NCBI GenBank assembly: GCA_036345935.2
Contig: JADWOT020000002.1
Span: 3,353,034-3,417,033, forward strand
Length of the DNA: 64,000 nucleotides
Origin: Taenia hydatigena
Lineage: Eukaryota; Platyhelminthes; Cestoda; Cyclophyllidea; Taeniidae
Reading direction: 5' to 3'
Shown here: positions 1 through 10,802 of the stretch, one piece after another
How positions within the stretch are numbered: the first letter of the stretch is position 1
How the letters are laid out: the number at the start of each line of letters is the position of its first letter
Position numbers and translations under genes: made by a program
Notes under the pieces: model-generated
Databases searched by the model: none
What the model saw: the letters and a program-made list of their open reading frames with translations, nothing else
Told to the model about the DNA's origin: nothing

Positions 1-1775
1 GAAGGAAGCGAAATAGCGACGCATAAACCTGCAATCCATAACTCTTATTTTGGCGGAATATTTTATTAGTGTCGCTGGCGAAGGCGACGTGCTTTCGCTT
101 AAATTGTTTGCGGAACTTAAGCCGTCAGAGGACAAGGGAAAGAATGGTACTTTTAACGAAGGGGACTATAGGCACAGTAGTGAAGAACTTAAGGGAGTCG
201 TGATAGTTTAGAGATAGAAAAAGGAGGGAGAAGTGTTGTAATAACTCCTGTAAAAGAAGATGAAGGGGTAGTAGGCGCAGGAAAGCGCTAGTTATTGTGC
301 CTTAACCACGCAGCTAAATATGCCAATGATGATAAAGGAAGACGATCTCTTAACTTTGAAGGATTGATTGCACCTAGGCATTTCGAAATCAGTATTAATA
401 GGAAAGAATACTTCTGAGCTGCTCTAAAACGTTGAAGCAAGGGCTAGTTTTAAGTGCCATCTTAGCAATGCAGAAGTGCAACTGAAACGATAGAGGTTGT
501 GATTCTAAACGATGATGCAATCGAATCAGTCCTAATCAGCATTATAAGAAGACGTAACTTGCGGCAGCAATCTTAAACTCCCCAAAACGTGGCTTCCATG
601 ATTTGAATTTAATGATAAGATACCTAATATTTACATGTTTTGAAAGCTTTTCAAGACCAGTGACGTAGAATACTGACTAGCATTTCAGTGCAAGAACCCA
701 AAGAAAACGCATATTAAATGGCTTTGCGTGATATTACCTCGAGTAGTCACCACCGCATATCCAGGAATCGCACTCCGAGGTTACGCATTCGTATGGCCCA
801 GAAGACTAATCATGCTTTGCATGCATTTGTGCGCTGCACTGGCAAAAAGCGAATGAGCACCCGTAACCCTTCCCTGGTCAAGATTCGATTATAAAAGTAA
901 GTTTGAAGATACGCGAAAACGTTTTTTAGTAGCTCGATTCGCACGGTTTTCATACCAACACTGCGAAGTCTCATGCTATTGCAAATGCAGCTTACCCAGG
1001 ACTATTTCAAAGGCAGTCACGAGGATCAGCAGCATGTCTTTCATTCAAAAGCAAAACTCACCCGGAACAGAAGCAGAAACTATTAAAAACAGATCAAATA
1101 ACTGCTATATGAAAATTAAATTATATTTTGTGCAATATTTTTTGCATAAGTAATCGGTAGTTCATGTTGGTGTTTGGATACCTGGCTGCCAAACAGAATA
1201 GAGGCTTAGCAAACTAAGGTTGGATGTCGAAAGAGGCATCTAGACGACGCAGACACACTGGTTTGAGCGCAGATTCCGATTTTGACAAAGGAACAATGCA
1301 GTTGCATCATAAAAAATTGTTGCAGAGGGGTGCAGTGACCTTGTCGGGAATAAAGTAAACGGTTTTATTCTGCTTTTATAATTACACCAAATGACATTCG
1401 AGGCTGTTGTGTGGCATCTAAAACACCGTTGCTCTACACGATTAAAGCTTGCGCACTACCACCTCCTAACCTGGTGGTAGGCGGTTTCTAATGGAACCGC
1501 CTGTAGACACGTCAATGCAAATAGACTGGAACGGCCTCATTGCAAGCACAATGCTACGAAGTAACTTGTGATAAACAGTTTAAAGATCAACGCGCTGACG
1601 ACTATGTGTAGAGCAAGAAAAACGAACATATTTTATGCATGATAACCGAAGAGTGTGCGGTAAAGTTAGCGCTTTAATCAACACTACACCAAAATTAACT
1701 ACAGGAGAGCAAGCAAAATCACATCCTTAGGAGCAACCCATGAAAATATAAGACCTCCAAGGACGTTTGAGACCT
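1..1775. other. no gene recognised
   Basis: AT-rich sequence with only short open frames on both strands. I see no convincing splice-bounded exon, RNA gene or repeat array here. It precedes the duplicated segment that begins at about 1776. Confidence 0.5.
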
Positions 1776-2748
1776 CATTAGTTCATGCCGTCGTTTGCAA
1801 ACTTATGCATTCCTTTTGGTGATTTAATGCCAAAGGCACATCAGACAAAGTTGAGGTGGAAAGCAATCTCATTTTGAAATGCCGGAAGTATTTACTCTCC
1901 TCTAATCCTAGAACTTGGTGCTCACTAAACTTTGCGACACACTGGCACACATCCAGAGGCAACTGATTACATGAATGTTCAACTGCACGAATGAACAGGC
2001 ATTAGTTGGATATAGGGTGTGAGTTTAAATTAGGTATAATCAGAAAGAGAAAAATCCGCATTCGCAAGTGAATTGTTCAGCTTGAGCACCTTTCGGAGTT
2101 GAGAAAACTAACTGTTTCTTCATGCATGTCGAATTCGACTCACTCGAGCCCATGCAGGTGGCAAAATGGATTGGAAACAATTGCAGCATTGCCTTTCTAA
2201 GGAAACTCTGAAACAGTTGATAGATCTGGATCCCAAACACTCTAATAAGAATTGTTGCCGCAATTCCAAAATCATTTTTCGCTCGGCCTATATTCGTTTT
2301 ACGCTGATAGTTTTCGTGCTAACTTGTTTTACTTTAACATTTGTGAGGTCACTTAGCAACGCGTCTTTAACGGTTGAATCTTCAATCATTTCGTCCATGA
2401 GGGCAATTCAGTAAGTGTTGGCGACTCTAGAATGCATGCGAATCCTCCTTTCTGTACATAGACTACTTTGGTATTTGTTACAGCACTGCTTTAGTGGCGA
2501 CAACCATGTTTAATAAGCGATGTTGCATTAAGTCCAAAAGTTTACTAACGCAGATCTAATTTGGTGTGGTATTATTCGAACAAAAATTGGTGTTTCATCT
2601 GTTTTCACGGTTGCTGACTTTGCCCAAACCTCCTGACCTGGATATCAATTCATTTCTTCCTCTTATAGAAGGTGCAAATGGTAGCTGGTCCTTCGGGCGG
2701 TGATACTACCCCAATTACTCTGTCTCAAGCAGTAGACTCCAATATGCT
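1776..2748 (+). repeat. segmental duplication, copy A (5' end of the ankyrin gene)
   Basis: This stretch of about 973 bases recurs in the same orientation at about 62113-63083 with many scattered substitutions and a few indels. Both copies start at the shared bases CATTAGTTCATG and end at the same bases inside the first ankyrin coding exon (AATATGCT). Copy A is the one that runs on into a functional-looking donor and further ankyrin exons, so it is probably the parental copy. Confidence 0.9.
2166..2410 (+). CDS. possible upstream exon with a hydrophobic segment
   Basis: An open frame of 81 codons starts at an ATG at 2166 and reaches a good splice donor (CA|GTAAGT) at 2411. The predicted peptide has a hydrophobic stretch near residues 43-61 (IRFTLIVFVLTCFTLTFV) that could be a membrane segment. 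Splicing to the next acceptor (2667-2668) would not keep this frame in phase with the ankyrin exon, so it may be untranslated leader, part of another transcript, or a chance frame. In the copy at 62.5 kb the frame is lost: one base is missing near its start, an in-frame TAG appears, and the donor GT has become GC. That shows little constraint on the copy, but says nothing definite about this one. Confidence 0.25.
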
Positions 2749-3735
2749 CCAAGTCGCCGGACAACTACTGGAAAAAGGCGTGAGTTGTTCTTGGGCCCAT
2801 CATTGTTTCTTTTGTATGATGAGACGTGCAGAGAACATGTTGTTCATTACAATTTTACAGCTAGCCAAGCGCTTCGATTGCTAAGCAATAGCACTCGTAA
2901 CCATAAGTCTGGGTTTCAACATTTGTATGAAAACGTTACCGTTTTGACATGAGCAACACTAAAATGCATCACATTTAACTGTGCTTCACCTTTCCAGGCC
3001 GATCCCAACGTCCATCTAGAAGACCCTACGACGACTCCACTCATAAACGCTGCGGCAATGGGTTATATAGAGATGATGCAGCTCCTCCTTGATAATGGGG
3101 CTTACACTTACCTGTGTGATCATCATGACAACACTCCCCTTCACTGGGCGGCAAGGAAAGGTGATTTATAGTCGCCGTCACTCTGCTGTGTTAATCAGAG
3201 AGCACTGCTGATGTTACAAACACGAACCACCAAACACCACTAATGGAAGCCCGTCGACATGGTCACCCTGATGTCGTGCAATACTTGCTTCGGCACGAGG
3301 CCAATAGACAAGTTCAGTCAGATGATGCAAATACCCCTGCATCTGTTGCTACTAGTTCCATGGCGTATGACGCCTCCGACTTTGTGCCTAGTTGTTTCAA
3401 TATGCATGGCTAGTACATTGTTCGATTCCATTACTTGCAAAATGATGCCCAAAATAATATTTTATGCATCGATGTCAGATAACACCTATCATTCTCAACT
3501 GCCTGTGCTGCAGCACTTTCCAATTCCGTGAATTTTATATAGCATAGTATTGGAATAAGCATTATATTGAGCTATCATTTGCGTTACTGCCAGGTATATA
3601 GGAGCATCAAACTGAAATCATCTATCATATTGTCGAGCTCAAAACGAATTTTGATGTTGTAGGAAACGCAGAGACCAGAAGACGTAATAATTGAGGGAAG
3701 TGAAAGTGTTGTGTCCTCAAGCATCTCTACTGGAG
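2669..3735 (+). CDS. ankyrin-repeat protein, 5' exons (partial gene)
   Basis: Four exons can be proposed. Exon one (2669-2779) follows a TCTTATAG acceptor, has an ATG at 2678 that could be the start, and ends at GGC|GTGAGT. Exon two (2998-3160) follows TTTCCAG and continues in the same phase. Exon three starts at 3199 and stays open to 3411, with a weak phase-0 donor at 3384. Exon four (3663-3735) lies between TTGTAG and GAG|GTGAG. The peptide shows consecutive ankyrin repeats: LLEKG/ADPN, TTPLINAAAMGY, LLLDNGA, NTPLHWAARKG, TPLMEARRHGH and VVQYLLRHEAN. Ankyrin repeats bind partner proteins, and the partner cannot be read from this. Exon four adds an acidic, serine-rich linker. Between exons two and three the frame is broken unless a 38-base intron is removed (see 3161-3198), so the gene could be decaying. 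I cannot assign it to a particular ankyrin family, and no further exons were found downstream. Confidence 0.6.
3161..3198 (+). other. putative 38-base intron formed inside an ankyrin repeat
   Basis: The interval begins GTGATT and ends AATCAG, and both borders fall in phase 1, so removing it keeps the ankyrin frame. Read as exon it contains a frameshift and a TAA. Yet its residues in the shifted frame (VAVTLL) look like the second helix of the repeat, and keeping it gives near the normal 33-residue spacing between TPL motifs. Removing it leaves 21. Either this is damage in a pseudogene or exon sequence has turned into an intron. Introns of this size are known in flatworms. Confidence 0.4.
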
Positions 3736-3744
3736 GTGAGAATC

Positions 3745-3923
3745 TTATCCGGATGCACTGTACACAAGCTTCGGAATCAGTCGATTAATGGCATTTGAGT
3801 CAGCCGCTGAAGGTGCTGCTACGCTGCAGATTAAAAGGAACGTTAGCTTAATTTCTAGCAGTCTTTCGATACTATAAGGTCGACGATTCCCTGTCGTGTT
3901 TGCTGCCTTTGCTTGTCGAAATT
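3745..3923 (-). CDS. candidate exon, unrecognised protein
   Basis: On the minus strand a good acceptor (ATCTATTTCAG) is followed at 3923 by an open frame to a stop at 3745. The peptide includes NRRPYSIERLLEIK, which fits the eIF4E-binding pattern Y-x4-L-hydrophobic (YSIERLL). This short pattern also arises by chance. The plus strand here also has a coding-like frame (includes MAFESAAEGAATLQ), so the strand is not certain. Confidence 0.25.
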
Positions 3924-4161
3924 CTGAAATAGATTTAATGAAAAGTAGCCAATTTGTCCTACCAAAGAAAATCAGCAAACCGTAGTTGTGAAACGAGGGT
4001 CGACATCTTTGTCTGTAACTGCATTCAACTTCCTACAGTCGACACAGTCATTGTCTTCTGCCAGTTATATATTGCTTAGTAAATTTGGCTTCATACGTTG
4101 GCCTTAAGCAACCCTGATTAGACGCTTGGCTTAGCTTTGCTGATATTAGCAGCATCTTCCT

Positions 4162-4471
4162 TCAGCAGTGAGATGGTTGTGCTGATCTCAGAAGCCTAGT
4201 AGTAGAGGACGAAACCTTCTGCAAGAGTAGCGACAGCTTTAGCACTAGGTAAAACATTAGCACTAAGCGTCGCATCTCAAGGCAATCCTCAAGACAACTA
4301 ATTTCATTCGCTAGCATTTTTTGGCTATGCGCACCTGTAATAACAGCATTCATTCTGCTACTGATTTTTATCTCTTCACCGAACTTGATTTTGTCAAGCG
4401 CATATTGACCCCGGCCATGTAATTTAGGACGAAGAGGGCCAGAAGAATGGGCTTCGGGTAGGCAGCTATGA
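4162..4471 (-). CDS. candidate exon or coding relic, unrecognised protein
   Basis: A minus-strand frame stays open for about 103 codons, from near 4471 to a stop at 4162. The peptide has the composition of a real protein, with polar and charged stretches such as LHGRGQYALDKIKFGEEIK and then ITGAHSQKMLANEISCLEDC, followed by a hydrophobic tail that may be read-through. An overlapping frame contains PILLALFVLNYMAG, which could be a membrane helix, so a frame change is possible. It lies between two other minus-strand candidate exons (3.7-3.9 and 4.95-5.26 kb) and may belong to the same gene or gene relic. No family is recognised. Confidence 0.3.
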
Positions 4472-4954
4472 AGTTAAAGACGTAACTATATGAACTGTCC
4501 ATTTTACATGGAGTCTGAGCACATATGTTAGAACCGAATAGAGGCAAACAAGATCTAAGAAAAGGAGGTATAGCTTAAATAGGTGCTATCCGATCGTCAG
4601 TTTGGGATGCTTTTTGCGAGATCGCAAGTAGCTCTTGGTGCTTTATGGCCGCAAAGTTGACCAGCTGTCAGGGCAATTCGCTCTTCATGCGACAAGGCTC
4701 CTCGACCACATTGCGTGCTGAGGCTGCACGTCTTCTTTGAACGATTACCTATTTGGCAAACCCGTTTATGGAGGAGCCGCAAATGACCCATTTTGCTTAA
4801 AGTTAGAGCTTTGGCTTATTTACAGTGAGCTCCAACCACTCCTGCTCCTTAAAGACGAGTCAAGATAAGGCGTCGTATGTCGTTTAGGCTTGTGTTTGGA
4901 ATGAATTCTACAATCATTGCGGAAGACAATAGACTTCGCTACACAGCACGGACG

Positions 4955-5257
4955 TTATGGGACCTTTTTAACACTAGGACCAGAAACGAAGGATGAATCA
5001 TATGGTCTGAGCTGTTCTTTATAACCTTTATCATTACTAATAGAGAGTAGGCTGATGCGCGCTATTGTAAATATAACAATCTCCTCGTATATCTTCCTCC
5101 TTTGACCCCCAACCTTTATGAAGGAATGGAGTGATCTAGTAATGACATTTTTATCAACGATCATGATTGGACTGAGGTGCATTTTCAGCTCTCGTCTATC
5201 TTGAGTAGATCTGACTACGTCTTCGTCCTTAGATTTGCACTCACTGAACGCTTCTCG
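4955..5257 (-). CDS. candidate exon after a strong splice acceptor, unrecognised protein
   Basis: On the minus strand a textbook pyrimidine-rich acceptor (TTTGCTTCTCCTCAG) ends at 5258. From 5257 a frame is open in phase 0 for about 100 codons to a TAA at 4955. It starts REAFSECKSKDEDVVRS and includes ELKMHLSPIMIVDKN and IKVGGQRRKIYEEI. Possible donors inside it (for example AAAG|GTTGGG) would make the true exon shorter. Further down the strand, around 4600-4760, another coding-like stretch (VVEEPCRMKSELP, then LVNFAAIKHQELLAIS) is broken by a TGA, although a CCTGACAG acceptor follows that stop. The whole 3.7-5.3 kb interval is therefore either a gene whose exons I cannot join or a decayed one. 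Confidence 0.3.
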   Translation of the reverse strand, partial: REAFSECKSKDEDVVRSTQDRRELKMHLSPIMIVDKNVITRSLHSFIKVGGQRRKIYEEIVIFTIARISLLSISNDKGYKEQLRPYDSSFVSGPSVKKVP

Positions 5258-8200
5258 CTGAGGAGAAGCAAATCAACAAGGTGTGCATCCCTTCGGTGTC
5301 AAGATTTAAATCCAGTTGGTTTGCCTTAAAATGCACGACATACAATCATTCTCTGACAACTGTTCAGCCCTTAGGCGGAAGTTGTTGTTGTCGCGTATAT
5401 GGCTGAGTTACTTTGTTGCTTTTTAGTAGACACATCTCAAACCCTTTAAATTCCTCATTGATGCGAATGCCATCATTTTAACATCATTTATACTGAATGC
5501 TGCGTGTTTTTGGCAGCAGATCGCCTAGACTTCCTCTGCTCTGCACTCGTCAAGCGATTAAGCCTCCGAGTCACACCGGTGATCCCCAAGCTCCTTCCGT
5601 ATTTTAACAGTGTATATTGTGCTCGAGCATTGAAGCATGTTTCGGCAGTCAAGAACTCCCGACACTAATCACTGCCATGGCAAATCCAGTAGCTTTCGTC
5701 TGCTAAATTGCACTTAGAATATAAGTGCAGATTGTAAAGCGTATGTTACATTTACATTTTAGGAGCTTTTGTAGGCATCCGGTGCATTTCCATATGAGGA
5801 CATTAATTCTTTTTGACAGGTTTGCTTAGAATTACAAAGCATTCGTGATTTGACCCAAAATATGACTTGTTAATTAATGAAAAATAAGAAAATCTGGGAC
5901 TGTTTAAACGAAACCAAAAGGTTATGTTCCAAAAGCAGGCTTTACTGGGCACAACTACTTTGAATATTCCCGTACCAAGCATCTATGATCTGAAGGGAGG
6001 AATATGTCCCACCACCAACTTTTGCAAAGAAACATCAAAGACTGCGTCATGCTTGAGCCATAGTAGGCTGCATGAGTGATTGAGCCAGCCTACCTTACAT
6101 AAAATACAACAAAATGCCTTTCTTTAGTTAAGCATTTCACAGTACAAGCATAGAGGACAGCCAATCTGTGCTAGCTGGTAAAGGCAAAGGATCCACTCAT
6201 GTCTGCAAGAAAAGAAAAGAATCGAAGCGTGAATGTGGCCAGCTAAAATCTTGCTTCGTCAGCTGCGATTGCATATAAAGCGTGGATCAAAGCACTCACC
6301 TGCCGTGACTTTAAGAACAGAATGAACCAACTGTCTTTTACTATAAATCTTTCATTCGAATACATCGGCTCTCCTAAAAAGACAAAACTTACCGACTTTC
6401 ACCGTGCTCTGACATCGAGAGTCCCGAATGGTGAAGAAGTGGACTGTTTACCTACCTTACTAATTGCTGCAACTTCCAAAGCACTGCATGAAATGTCCAG
6501 CTGGACAGAGTTTTATGCACCGTTCAAAATTATAGAGCATTGATAAAAGGTGCGAAAGGTAGGGCAACTTCTTGCCGTGTAGGGTCCCCTTGCAGCTATG
6601 GTGGTATCACAAAAACTAGTAGCTGCATCAACAGGACTCGCACATAAAGCATTCCACTATTCGCAAGACGTTGGGGGAAATGCGTTCAAAACAATCAAGT
6701 GAGCGTAATCTTGATGACATGTAAAGATGCATAAAAAGCTCGATCAAGTCTCTAAAATTCCTTAAAGAAATGAAGGTCGGAATGTGAGGTAGGTAAGGAG
6801 CACGCGTCTGTGTGTGCTGCTTTGAAATCAGCCTGAGGTTGACGATGGTACGTAAAGTGCCAGAGGCGGAGGGGATAGACCACTTTCGCAGCATGTTTCA
6901 TCTAGAGCAAAAATTGCAAACGGTGCTATGATCTACTTAACTCGTCTTTTTCTTTACGTCAAAGATTGATTTGATGGTCATGATGATTTGAAATTCGTTT
7001 TCTGACTTGTTGATTCTTAAAACAATTAATTTGAATGCGTGTCACAATCCTCCTAAATGCAGTTGAGATGAACGGGGTCGAGGCATTCAGGCAGAATGTA
7101 TGCAGCGCAGCTCAGCAGTAAGGGAGTATAAAAGCGAGGCCTTGCTTAGGCGATCCATCGTTTGGAACCACTACTCCTATTGTGTGGATTGGCGGAATCC
7201 ATCTACCGCTGTTGTGAGTCAGCCAGGCCCTAGTCCTTATACAGTTCTAGGAATATGAACACATTTCTGGATTTGCCATGCAGTGACTGCTAAGCAGCGT
7301 TTCCGTGGTATCGGGGTTCAGCCACAAAATTTTAACACAGCCAAGGTGCTGAAGGAAGGCAATAAATGAGGCCGTCGGAATAAATTTGTAGATAACCTCC
7401 GTTCCGAAATAGAGGCAAGTGAAAGTGAAAGTGTCACTGCCTTCACGTTGTCAACTATAAAAAGGACCGACTGTTGATTGCGGCAGAATTACATGCTACT
7501 TTGCCGTGAAATGCTGATGACGCTATGGAGCTAAACTAGGTATCGCCTCTCCATTACAGTTATCAAATCCTCATCCTACACAGGATAGGTGACAATAGGC
7601 TTGCGGTTCTGAGGACCCGTCACCTCTATTTTTTTAAGAATGACGGTTCCAAGCCTAGAGGACATGTTACGCCAGTCAAATCTTTTCTAGTTTGCAAGCA
7701 GCAGACATAATAGACGACTTTTATTTCGCTTGCCGGCAAAATACAAGTTCCAAGCAGACACATGACTGTGTCAATCATAGTACGCACCATGCACTCGGAG
7801 TAGTTGCAAGAGTAGGAGGCAAGCGGAACCTCAAGCCTCGAACGCCTATTTCATATTAAGGAAAAATCAAAGTCTCTTAAGCATTCGAAAACCGAGGGAA
7901 AATGGTTACCATGCTACTGTCAGAGCACAAGTAGCAGTTTGGGTTTGACGAGAAAAATTCGACCTCAGCTGCTGACAGAACATTGGCAATACCAATACTT
8001 TAAAGGGGCTCAATAATACAAAGTATTTGCGCATTAGTGCACCTCTTAAAGCAGGTTTTGTGTGCACAGCGAAACCAACTTGCAGATTTGAGTAGAATAG
8101 TTGTCAGAATTCTATGGCAGGGTGAAAATATCATCCTTCTAAGTGGACAGAGAGCGCACGTCTTTAAAGATGAAGTAGAAAAGACGACTCGCCTTTGACT

Positions 8201-9968
8201 TAGACAAGACTTCCGCAGAGTATCAGACCAAAACCCAAACGCGGTCTTCAAACGAGGCTACCTCGACTTTCGCTGCCTTGGAACAATGGCGATTACCACC
8301 TTAAAATTAATGTCTGGATATGAGGTATAGATTAATGAAGCATGCAGAGGGAATGTTCGCAGACCATTGATAAGAGATTCGCTGAGGAGAATGAGAACAC
8401 TACTTCTTCGTCACAGTGGTTCAGCTTATGATAATGTCATTCACCCGAGAACGTGTGAGTTGGGATCGAATTTTTACTTCAAACGTATCGCGCCATAAAA
8501 GAATTCATTCGAATAGGAACTTTCAAACAAATTCACAGACGGGTTTATTCGCGTGCAGAGATTTGCATGCTTGTTTTTGCCATCGAGGGTAGATATCATC
8601 GCACCCCTACGTCGATAAATGTCTCCTTATTCTTGATAGGCCTCCTCTTGTAGTTTGTGGGACCCAAATCGTGAATGCAGCTGCTGCACTGTCACATGGT
8701 ATTGTACTTCACTCTATTATTTGCATTGCGCTTCCCTCACAGTTAGGCAGCAGATGACTTTCTTTTTTGAAGCTCAATGGAATAGTTACAAGATATCTAC
8801 TTCTTTTCGTTGCTCAGTCTTCCATTTGATTTGTTGCCTGCCAGATAAATTTGAGTAAGTACTGTAAGTTTCGAGACTTTGTGGAAGCAAATTGTTGTAA
8901 CATGTGGGGCTTTGTAAGATTAATTCCAGCCTTTGAATTTAGTCCTTATTGCATTTCCATTAGTCGAGGACGCTAGTCAAATTTCAGATGATTTCCTAGG
9001 TCATGATTTCTCTTTTTGCCATGAGACAACCCGATGAGGGAAAAACCCACAAACGATAGAGAATGGCTGCAGACTGCTTACCTCTAGCCATCGGTAGACT
9101 GTCTCGAGAAGAGGGTGAGAAGACTGCTTTAACAGGATGCACTCAAGGGTCCTTGGAGGTCCCTTGAACAAAAAGGGGACCAAGAATAAATTCCAATACT
9201 TTGCACCGGCTTTTTTTAACCATCTAGACAGCTACGCCTTTTTAATTAGACTCGTGATGGGAGGCGACCAGGTGCGGAATAACACTCATTTTGTTGCAAT
9301 AATTTCAGCTCTTTAGCCATGCCATTTTCGCCTGTGAACTTTTAAGCAACTCACGGGAAGCGTGCTTGACCCTGCGTGTATAAGGCATGATCTGAAAGGG
9401 CAAGCTTCATGAGAATCGGGTTGGCTGGTAAAGGCAGATATTGCTTGGACAACCTCTTCCTATATTTAAATGCTTACAACTTCTACCACCGTTAGCTTTG
9501 GTGTCCTTGATGTCTAAAAATGGGTCAGAAATTGGAGTAATTAGCTCTTTTGAATAGATTTCGCTTATCACAGCCATCGCTTAAAGTAGCACGGGAAGTA
9601 TGAGCAAAACTAAACCGTAAATTATAGGTCTGCCTCATAATTGACAAGATCCGGTGAGACGCTATATGCCGTATAATCTTGCCAGAGGGAGATGGTTGCG
9701 CAATAGACGACCTTAGTGGTTAGTTTTTAAATGTTAAAGCAGAAGATTGGATCGCCTCAAAGAGAAAACAATGACATACCGCATGACTGAGTGCCCTCGA
9801 CACTTCCGTGCCACGCAACCGTCTTCTAACAAGTCGACATCTGCCACTTTAAATGTTTCAAGTCACCCCTACAAAGCCAGATGTTCAACTACTATACCTT
9901 CTCCAAGGACCAACTTGAGCATAACCATAAAAATGGCAAGGGGTTTAGCTTTTTTGAAAAAGTCATAC
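5258..9968. other. no firmly supported gene
   Basis: There are several short open frames but none with convincing paired splice signals. The best is a plus-strand frame of about 98 codons at 6247-6543 (contains YIGSPKKTKLTDFHRALTS), with no recognised family. A TATAAAAG box-like string lies near 7126 with no clear gene after it. I see no repeats or RNA genes. Confidence 0.4.
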
Positions 9969-10322
9969 CTTTTTTGAAACGCTGGTTAGACAGGATCTAG
10001 CCAGACCCCAAGTTTCATCCGACAAGTGGCCAACTTTCCAAACTGAATAAAAATTAATGATGACTATATCTGAAGGTGAAATAAACTGTGAAATGTCAGG
10101 AAGCCACAATAACTCGCTTCCTTGTGTTGTGCTGAATACAGCGCGAACTCCATCGGACAGCCTACGGATCATCTTCGGATTTTTAAATGCGCTTACGAGG
10201 TGCGGCCAGTAAAAGGTAGAGGCAGCCCACCCATCGTCTACCATTACATCCATCAAAGATAAGGCTTTCTGTGCCAAATTGATATGTTTTAGGCAACTCA
10301 AATAAAGAGGCATTTTGTTTGC
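9969..10322 (-). CDS. exon of a PPR-like helical-repeat protein (tentative)
   Basis: This 354-base exon (118 codons) is open throughout, follows the acceptor ACTTAG and ends at the donor AAAAAAG|GTATGA. It is phase 0 at both ends. The peptide includes INLAQKALSLMDVMVDDGW, then STFYWPHLVSAFKNPKM and SDIVIINFYSVWK. The spacing of Ala, Leu, Met, Gly and Tyr/Trp resembles pentatricopeptide (PPR) helix pairs, as in LRPPRC or PTCD-type organelle RNA-binding proteins. That assignment is by eye only; another alpha-helical repeat is possible. The preceding exon (10449-10528) joins in phase across a 126-base intron. The next downstream exon was not located; a coding-like frame (VADVDLLEDGCVARKC) near 9.8 kb is a candidate. 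Confidence 0.5.
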
Positions 10323-10448
10323 CTAAGTCTCACAAGATTCAATCCAGCCATCGCTCTACCCAAAACAGTCAGTCAGTAGCGCGATTGAAATTAAAAAAAT
10401 TCTGGTCAAATGACACCATTCCTTGTGAATTTTAAGTGCCGTGCTTAC

Positions 10449-10528
10449 TTTATTTACATCTTCCGGCGTTATTCGGTTGTGTTCATTGATTGCTATGATC
10501 GTTGAGCGAGACGTTGCATTCACCTTCA
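10449..10528 (-). CDS. 80-base exon of the same PPR-like gene
   Basis: The acceptor TTTTGATAAAAG precedes 10528 and the donor AAA|GTAAGC follows 10449. The exon enters in phase 1 and leaves in phase 0, which matches the exons on both sides. It encodes KVNATSRSTIIAINEHN followed by RITPEDVNK. Short size and phase agreement on both borders support it. The 3' junction joins directly to the 9969-10322 exon. Confidence 0.45.
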
Positions 10529-10701
10529 CTTTTATCAAAAGAGAAGATGGGGGATCTAATGAAGATTCGAAAAGGCATGTGTGCGTGCTCTTTTTAGTCT
10601 TAGAAAGCAATCAAATTCTGCATGAAAGGCGAAGAGAGCTGTCCCCTCGGTTTCGTTTCCATAAAAAGGTGTTTTCAGGTCCCTTTCTCCACAATATTTA
10701 C

Positions 10702-10802
10702 CCAAGTTCAAGAGCGCCACCATATACTTCTTACTCGGGATCCGAACCACCGTATTATTCTTTACCCTAACACTGGCAACGTATCTCACTTTTGGTTTCA
10801 CT
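10702..10802 (-). CDS. upstream exon of the same PPR-like gene (5' border uncertain)
   Basis: A minus-strand frame reads through NNTVVRIPSKKYMVALLNL to a donor TTGG|GTAAAT at 10701. It leaves in phase 1, which suits the next acceptor 173 bases on. The 5' border could be the GTTAG at about 10767 or a CAG near 10803. Earlier exons were not found. Reading on without splicing keeps an open frame to 10556, so an unspliced alternative exists. Confidence 0.35.

Noticed and set aside
7120..7140. TATAAAAG promoter-like box
   Set aside because: No supported gene starts after it, and the string is common in AT-rich DNA.
10441..10770. Plus-strand frame of 109 codons opposite the PPR-like exons
   Set aside because: Treated as a shadow because the minus strand has phase-matched exons here.
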